From contig DBKX01000122.1 in NCBI GenBank assembly GCA_002297865.1, positions 22,019 through 86,018 on the forward strand: 64,000 nt of DNA, written 5' to 3'. This document shows, in pieces, positions 25,710 through 33,207 of this stretch. This stretch comes from Lachnoclostridium sp. UBA739 (GTDB lineage: Bacteria > Bacillota_A > Clostridia > Lachnospirales > Lachnospiraceae). The position numbers and the translations under genes are program-made. Under the pieces are notes generated by a model. It was not told the DNA's origin, did not search any database, and was given only the letters and a program-made list of their open reading frames with translations. How positions within the stretch are numbered: position 1 is the first letter of the stretch; every line of letters begins with the position of its first letter.

Positions 25710-25895
25710 ATGACTGAACAACAAGCAATGGATATTATCAATAAAGCGAGAATAAGCAACTCATTTACAATGGGTCAAACTACTGAGGAATTTATACAGA
25801 ATCTTAGAAAGCGTTACTTACAGATTTACAATATCGTATTGCCTGCAGATCATATCGAGATTGCCAAGGTAATCCTGGAGTTAGATGAAGAGTAA
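25710..25895 (+). CDS. Hypothetical small helical protein, 61 aa
   Basis: No family recognised. All-helical pattern (MTEQQAMDIINKARIS, TEEFIQNLRKRYLQIYNIV). GAGAAAGGA precedes ATG 25710, 37 bases after the amidoligase stop, so it is probably in the same transcript. It could be a partner of the amidoligase. Confidence 0.65.
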   Translation: MTEQQAMDIINKARISNSFTMGQTTEEFIQNLRKRYLQIYNIVLPADHIEIAKVILELDEE

Positions 25896-25924
25896 AACAC
25901 TAAAATATTGCAATACAGAGTCTT

Positions 25925-25964
25925 AGAGCGGAATTAGATTGAAGTCTAGTTCTGCTCTTTTTTT
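25925..25964 (+). terminator. Terminator after the amidoligase unit
   Basis: Long imperfect stem beginning AGAGC and ending GCTCT, then a run of seven T. Confidence 0.75.
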
Positions 25965-25974
25965 ACTGTAAATT

Positions 25975-26037
25975 ACCAAGTAAATTCTCAAAATAGGGCG
26001 CTCGCGAATGGCTCGAACTACGCTATAATATAAATAT
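25975..26037 (+). promoter_or_regulatory. Class 2 promoter, gene at 26076
   Basis: ATTACC (A of ACC at 25975) is 49 bases upstream of TATAAT at 26024, followed by ATAAATATG. The -35 position again reads TCGCGA within GCTCGCGAATGG. Confidence 0.7.
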
Positions 26038-26075
26038 GTTAGTGATTAAATAATTTATTGATTGGAGAATATGAT

Positions 26076-26741
26076 ATGTATAATAATTTTTTAGAAATGA
26101 ATAGAGAAGAATTTAAGGCTATGGCTATGGAACTTACATTAAAGAAGATCGCAGAAATCGCTGTTGAATACCAAATCACAGTAAACACAAAAACTAAAAA
26201 GACTGTTGCTGTTGCTCAGTTAGTTGCTGAATTTGAAAGACTTCAAGCGGAACAAGCAGTAGAAGAGGAAACAAATACTTGCGACTCTAATTCAGCTCTT
26301 GATGAAGAATCTCTTTCTTCTATTGTTGCAATGCAAGAGAAGCTTTCAGAGCTTGGTGTTCAGGTAATGCCAATGAGAGATAACTTCTTTTTCTCTGGAA
26401 GAGTAGAGCTTACATGCGAGAGAAATTTCGAAGTGACATATGACATCGAGACAAGAGAGTTTGCTCTTGCAACTACTTTCTCAAACCAGGTACTCGATGA
26501 AGATTACCTAAAACTTCTTATGAAGATTTCCAATGTGATTAATGGAAATGAAAATCGTACTACAAGCAAATATGGTGTTGGAACAACTCATATGACCGCC
26601 AAAGGTGAAATCGAGATTACTAAAGTTTTCTTAGAAAATGGCGTTGAAATGATCGAGTATAAAATCGGAAATGACTTCAAAATAAATAAGAAGGTGAATG
26701 TGGTATCTAATATCCATAAATTCGCTAAACGTGCAAACTAG
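26076..26741 (+). CDS. Two-module protein: Rho-N/SAP-like N terminus and shared C-terminal domain
   Basis: 221 residues from ATG 26076 (TTGGAGAA upstream; the TTG at 26058 lies before the site). Residues 1-60 (FLEMNREEFKAMAMELTLKK then IAEIAVEYQITVNT) match the N terminus of the 3456 protein. The middle (about 75-155) is beta-rich and unique. Residues 158-221 (KYGVGTTHMTAKGEIEITKV...KKVNVVSNIHKFAKR) are the domain found alone at 4029 and fused to the amidoligase. It therefore links the other class 2 genes by shared parts. No enzyme motif is visible; a nucleic-acid or adaptor role is a guess. Confidence 0.75.
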   Translation: MYNNFLEMNREEFKAMAMELTLKKIAEIAVEYQITVNTKTKKTVAVAQLVAEFERLQAEQAVEEETNTCDSNSALDEESLSSIVAMQEKLSELGVQVMPMRDNFFFSGRVELTCERNFEVTYDIETREFALATTFSNQVLDEDYLKLLMKISNVINGNENRTTSKYGVGTTHMTAKGEIEITKVFLENGVEMIEYKIGNDFKINKKVNVVSNIHKFAKRAN

Positions 26742-26749
26742 TGAAAATT

Positions 26750-26813
26750 ACCGCCATGCATTGATAACTTAGGGGCTCCCGGGTTGTCAATGTTACGGTA
26801 TAATATAAATATA
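26750..26813 (+). promoter_or_regulatory. Class 2 promoter, gene at 26841
   Basis: ATTACCG (A of ACC at 26750) lies 49 bases upstream of TATAAT at 26799, then ATAAATATA. The -35 position reads TCCCGG within GGGCTCCCGGG. Confidence 0.7.
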
Positions 26814-26840
26814 TTAGTGATTTAATTAAGGAGAATTGAA

Positions 26841-27167
26841 ATGAATAAAGTTATTGTAAAAGAACCAGGTAAGGGCTTAGTGATTGAGAATGTAGAAAAA
26901 GTTGATTTAGATTACTTTTACTCTAAGTGCGGAGCCCCAATAGATATGATGGAAGTTGGAGAAGGAGTCGATATTGTTTTCAATGATGAAATGCTTATGC
27001 GTGATGAATTTGAACCAAACTTCTGTTTCTTTGGTAATGGAAGAATACAACCATTACATGGAACCGTAATCTTTGTCGGCGTTGATTATTGCACTGGAAA
27101 GTCAAAGGGATTAACCGCCGATGAAATTATTACAATCTATGAAAGCTTTGCAGATGATGAAAAATAA
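26841..27167 (+). CDS. DUF3846-like protein
   Basis: 108 residues. The order KVIVKEPGKGLVIENVEKVD, a central VDIVFNDE and the late IQPLHGTVIFVGVD resembles DUF3846, a small family common on phages and plasmids of Firmicutes and often near antirestriction-type genes. Function unknown. AAGGAG precedes ATG 26841. It is the last gene of the class 2 group and ends at a strong terminator. Confidence 0.65.
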   Translation: MNKVIVKEPGKGLVIENVEKVDLDYFYSKCGAPIDMMEVGEGVDIVFNDEMLMRDEFEPNFCFFGNGRIQPLHGTVIFVGVDYCTGKSKGLTADEIITIYESFADDEK

Positions 27168-27172
27168 CGTTT

Positions 27173-27199
27173 AGACTACCACTATACGGTAGTCTTTTT
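27173..27199 (+). terminator. Terminator after DUF3846-like gene
   Basis: AGACTACC / GGTAGTCT perfect stem with a 7-base loop and T run. Confidence 0.88.
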
Positions 27200-27330
27200 G
27201 CTTTATAGTTCTTGTAAATATCTAATTAAATGTTCCCGAATTTGCCCTTGCTATGTTATTATATAAATCTACCAATCAATACATGCAGATTTTGGAGCTA
27301 GAATATGAAACTCACAGAGGAGGTTATAAT

Positions 27331-27702
27331 ATGGATTCAATAGGGGAACGTATTCGCAAATTAAGAAAATCAAAAGGAATTACACAAACAGAAATACAAG
27401 AAAAGACTGGTATTTCTTCAGGAAATATAAGTGAAATAGAAAATGGTAGGTATCTACCATCTGCTATCGCACTCATGGAGCTATCTAAAATTTTAGAGTG
27501 CTCGACTGATTATATCCTGTTTGGTGATTCTCACCCACCTAAAAGTACTAGCAATATTTCTAATAATGAAATATATTTACTTAATGAACAAGAAGCTCGC
27601 TTATTAAATTATTATCGTGAAATATCTAAACCAGAACAAGAAGAACTAGTTTGTATTGCAAAGATGAAATTTAATAAAGAATTGAGAATATTTGATATAT
27701 AA
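27331..27702 (+). CDS. XRE-family transcriptional regulator
   Basis: 123 residues from ATG 27331, preceded by AGGAGG. Residues 1-62 are a Cro/C1-type HTH (IGERIRKLRKSKGITQ, GISSGNISEIENGRYLPS). The C-terminal 55 residues hold a LLNYYREISKPEQEELV helix, probably for dimerisation. It lies 120 bases before the AgrC-like kinase gene and may regulate it or serve as the lysogeny repressor. No AgrA-type response regulator is present, so this could be the local output regulator (inference). Confidence 0.9.
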   Translation: MDSIGERIRKLRKSKGITQTEIQEKTGISSGNISEIENGRYLPSAIALMELSKILECSTDYILFGDSHPPKSTSNISNNEIYLLNEQEARLLNYYREISKPEQEELVCIAKMKFNKELRIFDI

Positions 27703-27764
27703 ACCGAATGATATGTAAATTATCACAAAAATAACTGTATACTTCGTTAAATTGTTGCTATTTT

Positions 27765-27793
27765 TTGACGAAAATTCTTCTCTGTGGTATAAT
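27765..27793 (+). promoter_or_regulatory. Sigma-A promoter of agrC-agrD
   Basis: TTGACG at 27765 and TATAAT at 27788 with a 17-base spacer. Host-type, without the phage ATAAATA box. Confidence 0.8.
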
Positions 27794-27822
27794 AATAGAA
27801 AAAAATATACAGGGGGGATTTT

Positions 27823-29199
27823 TTGAAATCGTTATTTGTTATTCTAATTCTTCTATGCAGACTTACAGAACCCTTTGTATGGGATTGGTTCTGTTCTAAG
27901 CTTGCGTGCACATTGGTTATAACAAATACAAAAGATAAAAAGAAAAGCTTATTACTATTCATTCTTGCTTGTTTTGGAAGTTTCCTGATAAGTGATTTTA
28001 TTGGAGAATTAAACGTTCTATCATTCTTGTTTAATAACTCCTTAATAGTTATTTTTTACTTTTATGCGGTTAGGGTTTATCATCTTAACTTCAAGATTGT
28101 TTGTGGCTGTTTATCTATTCACTACATATTTTCTTGCTTTACGGAGTATCTTCTTTCGTTCTTACAGATTATTATTTTCAACTCATTAAGAATTACTTCG
28201 TTTGAACCGTCACTAACACGATGTATTATGTATATTATTTTTACGGTGCTTTCCTTCTTGGTTTTCTTTTTTCTATCAAGGTTGGATCTACATGCTCTTT
28301 GTGCCTTGGAGCATGACCGTATCTTTTATACTTTAGTTTTCGTTTTTACATTGGACATATTTGCCTTTTGCTTGTTTTCCTGTATTCCTAACGAAAACAT
28401 TTTTAACATTGGGACATTTGTATCTCTTATGATAGAGGTAGCCGTTACTTGTCATGCTTTACGAATGTTATTTCTGGATGTTAATACTTTAAGAAATTTT
28501 GAAACCGAATTACTTTGTACGAAAAATAGGCTTGAAATGTTTCAGTTTGACGCGGATAAATTAGAACAGACTTCTAAATTCATGCATGATGTGAAACACC
28601 ACATTAATACAATTTCTTATTACCTGGAGCATGACGACATGAAGTCTGCAAAAGAGTATATTTCGGGTCTTACACCTGCTATGGACGATTTGCGTATCGA
28701 AGACTTTGGTTACAACCGCTTTAGCAACTTGATTCATAAGAAAGTACTTGAGGCTAAAAGTCATGGGATTGATTTTACCTTTTCGAGCGAACTTATTGAT
28801 TTAAAGATTCCACTTTATGAACTTAGTTCTGTATTTAACAATTTACTAGATAATGCAATCGAAGGGTGCCTGGCCAATACCGCCTCGACTTATCACAATA
28901 TTTCCTTTTTCATTCGTAAAATGCCTACGGAAATATTGATTATTGTTATCAATGATTGCCTGCCTACTTTAGATGGTGTTCCTACTGGAACCACTAAAGA
29001 CGATAAAGAAAATCACGGTTTTGGCATTGGTATTATTACTGATTTTGCATATAAGTATTCCGGTGATTCGTTTATTCTTGCGGAAGATAGTCTTTTTATG
29101 GTGCAAATAAGTTTACCTCTCAATTATGGGGTTTGGGAGGAAAACGATTCAATTGACACCGAAATTACCGATTTAGAATCTTCACTTGATTTAACTTGA
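27823..29199 (+). CDS. agrC: AgrC-like sensor histidine kinase (HPK10)
   Basis: 458 residues. TTG start at 27823 with GGGGGGA 6-7 bases upstream. The N-terminal 210 residues contain about six hydrophobic segments, as in AgrC peptide receptors. The phosphoacceptor is His255 in MHDVKHHINTISYYL, typical of the HPK10 group. The ATPase region shows the N box FNNLLDNAIEGC and GFGIGIITDF. It should sense a cyclic peptide pheromone, presumably from the agrD-like gene 33 bases downstream. The usual response regulator AgrA is not in this window. Confidence 0.9.
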   Translation: MKSLFVILILLCRLTEPFVWDWFCSKLACTLVITNTKDKKKSLLLFILACFGSFLISDFIGELNVLSFLFNNSLIVIFYFYAVRVYHLNFKIVCGCLSIHYIFSCFTEYLLSFLQIIIFNSLRITSFEPSLTRCIMYIIFTVLSFLVFFFLSRLDLHALCALEHDRIFYTLVFVFTLDIFAFCLFSCIPNENIFNIGTFVSLMIEVAVTCHALRMLFLDVNTLRNFETELLCTKNRLEMFQFDADKLEQTSKFMHDVKHHINTISYYLEHDDMKSAKEYISGLTPAMDDLRIEDFGYNRFSNLIHKKVLEAKSHGIDFTFSSELIDLKIPLYELSSVFNNLLDNAIEGCLANTASTYHNISFFIRKMPTEILIIVINDCLPTLDGVPTGTTKDDKENHGFGIGIITDFAYKYSGDSFILAEDSLFMVQISLPLNYGVWEENDSIDTEITDLESSLDLT

Positions 29200-29232
29200 T
29201 TTAAGAAGCTTCCTGGGGAGGAGGTGATTTTT

Positions 29233-29379
29233 ATGAAGAAACTAACGACAAAGCTTTTAAGAAACTTCGCAGAATCTTCACTTCGTAATGAAGTTTCTTA
29301 TTGCCATTATTATTGTTATCAGCCAAAAGTTCCACAAATGGATAAAATTGTCGAGCGTTTTGGGAAAAGAAAAATCTAA
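29233..29379 (+). CDS. agrD: AgrD-like cyclic lactone autoinducer precursor
   Basis: 48 residues: amphipathic N terminus MKKLTTKLLRNFAESS, core NEVSYCHYYCY with Cys24 and Cys28, then QPKVP and a charged tail. The Cys followed after a short ring by QPKVP is the mark of clostridial AgrD peptides (C. difficile AgrD also carries QPKVP). GGAGGAGGTG precedes ATG 29233. No AgrB protease is encoded nearby, so processing would need host AgrB. Confidence 0.85.
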   Translation: MKKLTTKLLRNFAESSLRNEVSYCHYYCYQPKVPQMDKIVERFGKRKI

Positions 29380-29385
29380 TTTTTT

Positions 29386-29414
29386 AGCACCAAGAAAGTT
29401 CTTGGTGCTTTTTA
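29386..29414. terminator. Bidirectional terminator between agrD and the recombinase
   Basis: AGCACCAAGA / TCTTGGTGCT stem with T runs on both strands; it separates convergent genes. Confidence 0.85.
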
Positions 29415-29420
29415 ATTTAA

Positions 29421-30404
29421 CTACATTCCAAACGCTTCTAGCAATTTATCTGTGGATTTATCTTCAAGATAACTCTGTGTTGTGCTGATATCTGAATGAT
29501 TAGCTAATAACTGCAGTTCTTGTAGTGTAAATCTCTTTCCTAACTTCTCGCACATGTAATGTGTTCCATTTTCATAGTTATTTAAAGAGCTGTGTCTGAA
29601 GCTGTGAGGATTAAACTCTTTTTCTACTCCCATTTCTTTTAATAAGATTTTTCTCCAACTTACGATCTGGTTATATAAGGTTTCATAAGCTGCTGGTCCA
29701 CCATGTCGAGTTTCCCATAAATGCTGTTCTTCATCATTTCTGTGCTCCATATATAAGCCATATGCTTCCTTAGTAAGTTGGTGATATATAAGACGGAACT
29801 TCTTACCTCTTTTTCCTGTTACCTCATTCTTTGTGAAATTAGCTTCGATTGAAATATCTTCTCTTGTTACCTGGAAAGCTTCGTTTCTACGACATGAGCT
29901 GTCATAAAGGAAGGCACAAAGTAAGGCCTCGGAATATCTTTCTTGTTTAACTAATGAATTGTAAATGCACATTACTTCTTCGTTAGTCAAGAATATGATA
30001 TCACGGGCCTTTTCTTTTCTAAGTCCTTTTAATCTATTTGGATTTACCTTGCAATCCTCGAAATCCTCTTCGTAGTCATCATCTTCGGCCACAAAGTTGA
30101 AGAGGTTTCTGGTAGTTGATAGCATACGATTTATTCTCGCTGCACTCATACCGTTGTCTTGCATCCATAACACGAAATTTCTTAGAGCCTTTCTGTTCAA
30201 GCGGTATAACTGCTTATTATCCAGTTCTTCCATTATATATATAAGAATTATTCTTGCGTCATTGTAATATTGCTTGATTGACTTTTCCGATTTTCCTTCG
30301 GAACGTATCTGTAGGATATAGTCGTCTAGTAGCTGTTTATTGTATTTATTTACTTTTTCCCATCTCTCTGGTGTATATATTCGATTATAGGTTTGTTTTG
30401 CCAT
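29421..30404 (-). CDS. Tyrosine recombinase (phage integrase/XerCD family)
   Basis: 327 residues. SAM-like N-terminal domain (EKSIKQYYNDARIILIYI), then the catalytic domain with Arg in DSSCRRNEAF, HSFRHSS, ANHSDISTTQSYLE with the tyrosine nucleophile. AAGGAGAA precedes the ATG. It starts 20 bases after the CAP-domain gene on the same strand and so appears to be the last gene of the late transcription unit. It could integrate the element, resolve dimers, or act on another site; no att site was recognisable. Confidence 0.93.
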   Translation of the reverse strand: MAKQTYNRIYTPERWEKVNKYNKQLLDDYILQIRSEGKSEKSIKQYYNDARIILIYIMEELDNKQLYRLNRKALRNFVLWMQDNGMSAARINRMLSTTRNLFNFVAEDDDYEEDFEDCKVNPNRLKGLRKEKARDIIFLTNEEVMCIYNSLVKQERYSEALLCAFLYDSSCRRNEAFQVTREDISIEANFTKNEVTGKRGKKFRLIYHQLTKEAYGLYMEHRNDEEQHLWETRHGGPAAYETLYNQIVSWRKILLKEMGVEKEFNPHSFRHSSLNNYENGTHYMCEKLGKRFTLQELQLLANHSDISTTQSYLEDKSTDKLLEAFGM

Positions 30405-30424
30405 AATTAATTTTCTCCTTAGTT

Positions 30425-31591
30425 CTATCTATAAAATTCTTGTGTCGCGTAAATCTTGTTACCGATTTTGTAAACTCCAATACCAATACTAGAAAAGTTA
30501 TTGGATAAGATATTTGCTCGATGTCCAGAAGAGTTCATCCAGTTAGTCATGAACTGTTGAGCTAATCCAGATCTATTAGTCATCCAAGCAATATTTTCAC
30601 CCCACGCTCGATAAGAAACTCCATCAGCCTTCATTTGCACTGTGATAAGATTTCCGTTTAGGTCCTCATGAGAGAAATAATTGTTATCCCCCATATCTTT
30701 AGATTTGATACGAGCGTATTTCTGCATTGTATTGTTATAAGATAGTGCTGGTAATCCATTCGCAGCTCTTTCTTTATTTACGATCTGGAATATCTCTTGC
30801 TCTACCGTAGCAATGAAATTAGATTCATTAACTTCTGGCTTAACTTCTGGTTTTGTTTCCGGCGTTACCTCTGGTTTAATGGAAGGCTTATCATTAGGTT
30901 TAATTACTGGAAATGACGGCCTTACTATTGGTGTACTAGGAATTTCAGATGGCTTTTCAACTGGCTTGTTAGGCGTTTCTGTTGAAGGCGGAGTCACTGG
31001 TTTATTTTCTGGAACTGGTGGTTTTTCTGTTGGTTCCTGAATGCCAGGTTCCTCACTTGGTTTTGTCTCTGGTTTTATAACCTCTTCTTCATCATCTGGC
31101 TTTGTTTCCGGCTTATCTTCCGGTTTGATTTCTGGCTTAATCTCTGGGTTTTCTTCCTTGTCTGGAACTACAACCGTGTCTTTATCCGGTTCCTTATTTG
31201 GTTTTTCAGTATTAACACTTGACTCTGGTTTCTCAGGTTTATTGAATGTGCCATTAATCACTGCGTCCACACTAACGATATTTTGTTGTATAGAACTAGA
31301 GATATGATTGAAATCTGGTATTTCACCTTTGACTTCCCCAGTCTCCTTATCAACGATTTCTAAACCGTCTTTTCCTGGAATAATTGCGATATTCTCTGAT
31401 ACAAATAGATCTAAGCTAGATTCTCCTTCATTCTCATTGGAATCGGTTGAATTGTCTTGTTCGGTTTCTAATACGATTGCTTCATCTGTTGGTAAATTTG
31501 GTACTGTATCATTAGTAAAAGTATTTAATTGTGCAGCGCTCATGGCTACCATGATTGTCCCCATTACAAATCCTAATACTTTCTTTTTCAT
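30425..31591 (-). CDS. Secreted CAP (SCP/PR1)-domain protein with Pro-rich stalk
   Basis: 388 residues. Signal peptide MKKKVLGFVMGTIMVAMSAA. A long Pro/Glu/Lys-rich stalk from about residue 120 to 255 has PEVKPE and KPETKP repeats. The CAP domain covers residues 259-388, with EQEIFQIVNKERAANGLPAL, the histidines in NYFSHEDL and WMNSSGHRANIL, and GENIAW. CAP proteins of Firmicutes are extracellular with mostly unknown function. Its place after the lysis genes suggests a lysogenic-conversion cargo or a role in host-wall interaction. Confidence 0.92.
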   Translation of the reverse strand: MKKKVLGFVMGTIMVAMSAAQLNTFTNDTVPNLPTDEAIVLETEQDNSTDSNENEGESSLDLFVSENIAIIPGKDGLEIVDKETGEVKGEIPDFNHISSSIQQNIVSVDAVINGTFNKPEKPESSVNTEKPNKEPDKDTVVVPDKEENPEIKPEIKPEDKPETKPDDEEEVIKPETKPSEEPGIQEPTEKPPVPENKPVTPPSTETPNKPVEKPSEIPSTPIVRPSFPVIKPNDKPSIKPEVTPETKPEVKPEVNESNFIATVEQEIFQIVNKERAANGLPALSYNNTMQKYARIKSKDMGDNNYFSHEDLNGNLITVQMKADGVSYRAWGENIAWMTNRSGLAQQFMTNWMNSSGHRANILSNNFSSIGIGVYKIGNKIYATQEFYR

Positions 31592-31617
31592 AAAATCTCC
31601 TTCTTATAAAGTGAAAG

Positions 31618-31651
31618 GTACCGGCGAGGCCCTTCAACGCCTTTCCGATAC
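31618..31651 (-). promoter_or_regulatory. 14-bp imperfect hairpin in the CAP gene leader
   Basis: GGTACCGGCGAGGC / GCCTTTCCGATACC with an 8-base loop. It lies between the TATAAATA box at 31686-31693 and the CAP start. It may be a terminator of the lysis unit or a 5' mRNA stabiliser. Confidence 0.6.
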
Positions 31652-31685
31652 CCAAATTCCAAGTTAAAATAATAATTTTATTTTG

Positions 31686-31700
31686 TATTTATATTGTAGA
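31686..31700 (-). promoter_or_regulatory. Late-type TATAAATA box before CAP gene
   Basis: On the minus strand the sequence reads CTACAATATAAATACAAA, the same box as at 46060, 52043 and 56718, lying in the gap after the holin gene. Confidence 0.45.
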
Positions 31701-31701
31701 A

Positions 31702-32016
31702 TTATTGTGATTCCTCTTTTTCTGATTTCTTATCTTCATCTTTATCTACTGTATTTTTGATACCTCTGATTTCATTCACATAGGTACCACCGTAAAATCC
31801 TAGCCCCGAACAGATAACGCCTGTCATAAAACTTTGTACTGAAAATTCCATTAAAAGCGCTAGTGTCACACCGATGAATACACAGCCCAAAGCCTGAATA
31901 GATTCCTGTATTGGTGGCTCATAATTACTCAAAATTAATTTAAAAACAACGATTACAAAAACTAGCTCGACCGTTGCTACACTCAATATTGTCTGAATTA
32001 CATTGATTTCTTCCAT
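31702..32016 (-). CDS. Holin (Hol44/superfamily V-like)
   Basis: 104 residues with two to three hydrophobic segments: IQTILSVATVELVFVIVVF, LGCVFIGVTLALLME and FMTGVICSGLGFYGG. The charged C-terminal tail is DKDEDKKSEKEESQ. Size, topology and position directly after the amidase support a holin that opens the cell membrane to let the endolysin out. The precise holin family is less certain. Confidence 0.8.
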   Translation of the reverse strand: MEEINVIQTILSVATVELVFVIVVFKLILSNYEPPIQESIQALGCVFIGVTLALLMEFSVQSFMTGVICSGLGFYGGTYVNEIRGIKNTVDKDEDKKSEKEESQ

Positions 32017-32033
32017 GTTACTTATCCCTTCGG

Positions 32034-32828
32034 TTACCTTTTAGTTGTATATGCTAGACTAATCCAGCCAGCCCCACTTTTTAATTTACCCCATTTTCCA
32101 TCTTTGGAAGTTTCAACAATAGTATATACATCGCCTTCCTTTACAGTTGTATTAATCTTATATTGTGTACCAGCTCCATCTCTTACGTTTAATACATCAG
32201 CTGTAACCGTAACTAAGAAATCTCCTGTGGCTGGTGTAACTGGTGCTGATTTCTTAACTAATCCGAAGTATGCTGCGATTGCTTCTACTTCCGCCTTAGC
32301 AAGCTTTTTAAGATTTTCATCTGATAATAACCAATTAGTTGCAGCTTTGTTAGTGTGGAATGAATGTTCTACGATATAGTAATAATTTAAGCCTGCAGCT
32401 CTCGCACCTCTTAATACACCGTAATATTCATTATTTCCACTATCTCCAACTCTTGTAGCTGTCTTTGCAGCCTGCTTAGTTTTCATTGTAGATTGGATAA
32501 CCTGTGATAATTTAAGGCCAAACTCCTTAGCATTACCGCGATTGTCAAAAGCACCGTAAACTACTGGATAATCAACACTTTCGGTTCCGCAAGCATTTGA
32601 GTGGTTAGATAAAAAGAGCTTGCAGCCTTTCGCTTTATATCCTCTGTCGTATAACCCCATATCTCTTTCATCAGTTCTTGTTAAGATAACTTCAACATCT
32701 TTGTATTGTTCAAGATATTCTTTTTGGTATTTAGTTAATTTCAACATTGCCACTGATTCGTAGTAGGCTTTATTTACTGGTGACTGATTGTACTTTCCAT
32801 AGTGTCCTGCATCTAAACAAATTCTCAT
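32034..32828 (-). CDS. Endolysin: N-acetylmuramoyl-L-alanine amidase with SH3 domain
   Basis: 264 residues. Amidase_3 domain at residues 1-190: ICLDAGHYGKYN with the zinc histidine, LFLSNHSNACG, and YYIVEHSFHTN with the late Glu. The C-terminal bacterial SH3 domain (residues 200-264, VTADVLNVRDGAGTQYKINT, WISLAY) should bind the cell wall. It cleaves the amide between muramic acid and the peptide stem. No signal peptide, so release depends on the holin encoded next. Confidence 0.94.
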   Translation of the reverse strand: MRICLDAGHYGKYNQSPVNKAYYESVAMLKLTKYQKEYLEQYKDVEVILTRTDERDMGLYDRGYKAKGCKLFLSNHSNACGTESVDYPVVYGAFDNRGNAKEFGLKLSQVIQSTMKTKQAAKTATRVGDSGNNEYYGVLRGARAAGLNYYYIVEHSFHTNKAATNWLLSDENLKKLAKAEVEAIAAYFGLVKKSAPVTPATGDFLVTVTADVLNVRDGAGTQYKINTTVKEGDVYTIVETSKDGKWGKLKSGAGWISLAYTTKR

Positions 32829-32860
32829 AATAATATCCTCCTGATTTTTATTATCTTTAT

Positions 32861-32891
32861 AAAAAGAGAGAGATTTTTTAGGTCTCTCTCT
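32861..32891 (-). terminator. Terminator between tail and lysis genes
   Basis: AGAGAGAGA / TCTCTCTCT stem, 9-base loop, T run on the minus strand. Confidence 0.8.
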
Positions 32892-32892
32892 A

Positions 32893-33207
32893 CTAATGAT
32901 CTATTGCATTGGCAAAATGTTCATCGTTTTCTTTGATATATTCATAAGCTAATTCATATATATTTTTATTTCTATATGTGGTAGCTTGTGGCGAGAAGTA
33001 ATTTTCAAATTCTTCTTCATTCCATTTTGCTCTCACCTTTTTTAAATTCATTGGCTCAGCATTACTGTCTCTAGCTTCCTTGTTCCTATAAGAAGCGACT
33101 GTAATATCTGCATACTTATACTGAACATTTATATTGATGTTTAGAAGTCTCCAATACTCTTCTTCGACTCCATACTGATTAATATTTCCCTCAGTTATTA
33201 GTGCCAT
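32893..33207 (-). CDS. Hypothetical tail-associated protein, 104 aa
   Basis: No family recognised. Charged, with an N-terminal short segment MALITEGNINQYGVEEEYWR and a helical end. Its start overlaps the end of the large tail gene by 17 bases, so it is translationally coupled to it; a tail-fibre partner or assembly role is plausible. Confidence 0.7.
   Translation of the reverse strand: MALITEGNINQYGVEEEYWRLLNININVQYKYADITVASYRNKEARDSNAEPMNLKKVRAKWNEEEFENYFSPQATTYRNKNIYELAYEYIKENDEHFANAIDH

Noticed and set aside
27331..27702. XRE gene as an AgrA substitute
   Set aside because: It has no receiver domain or LytTR domain, so it cannot be a phosphorylated response regulator; only an indirect link is kept.
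29288..29488. 66-codon frame after agrC
   Set aside because: Overlaps agrD in another frame and runs through the terminator into the recombinase gene; agrD has the better start and motif.
30813..31667. Three long plus-strand frames rich in Gly/Ser opposite the CAP gene
   Set aside because: They are complementary-strand readings of the Pro/Glu/Lys repeats, without ribosome sites.
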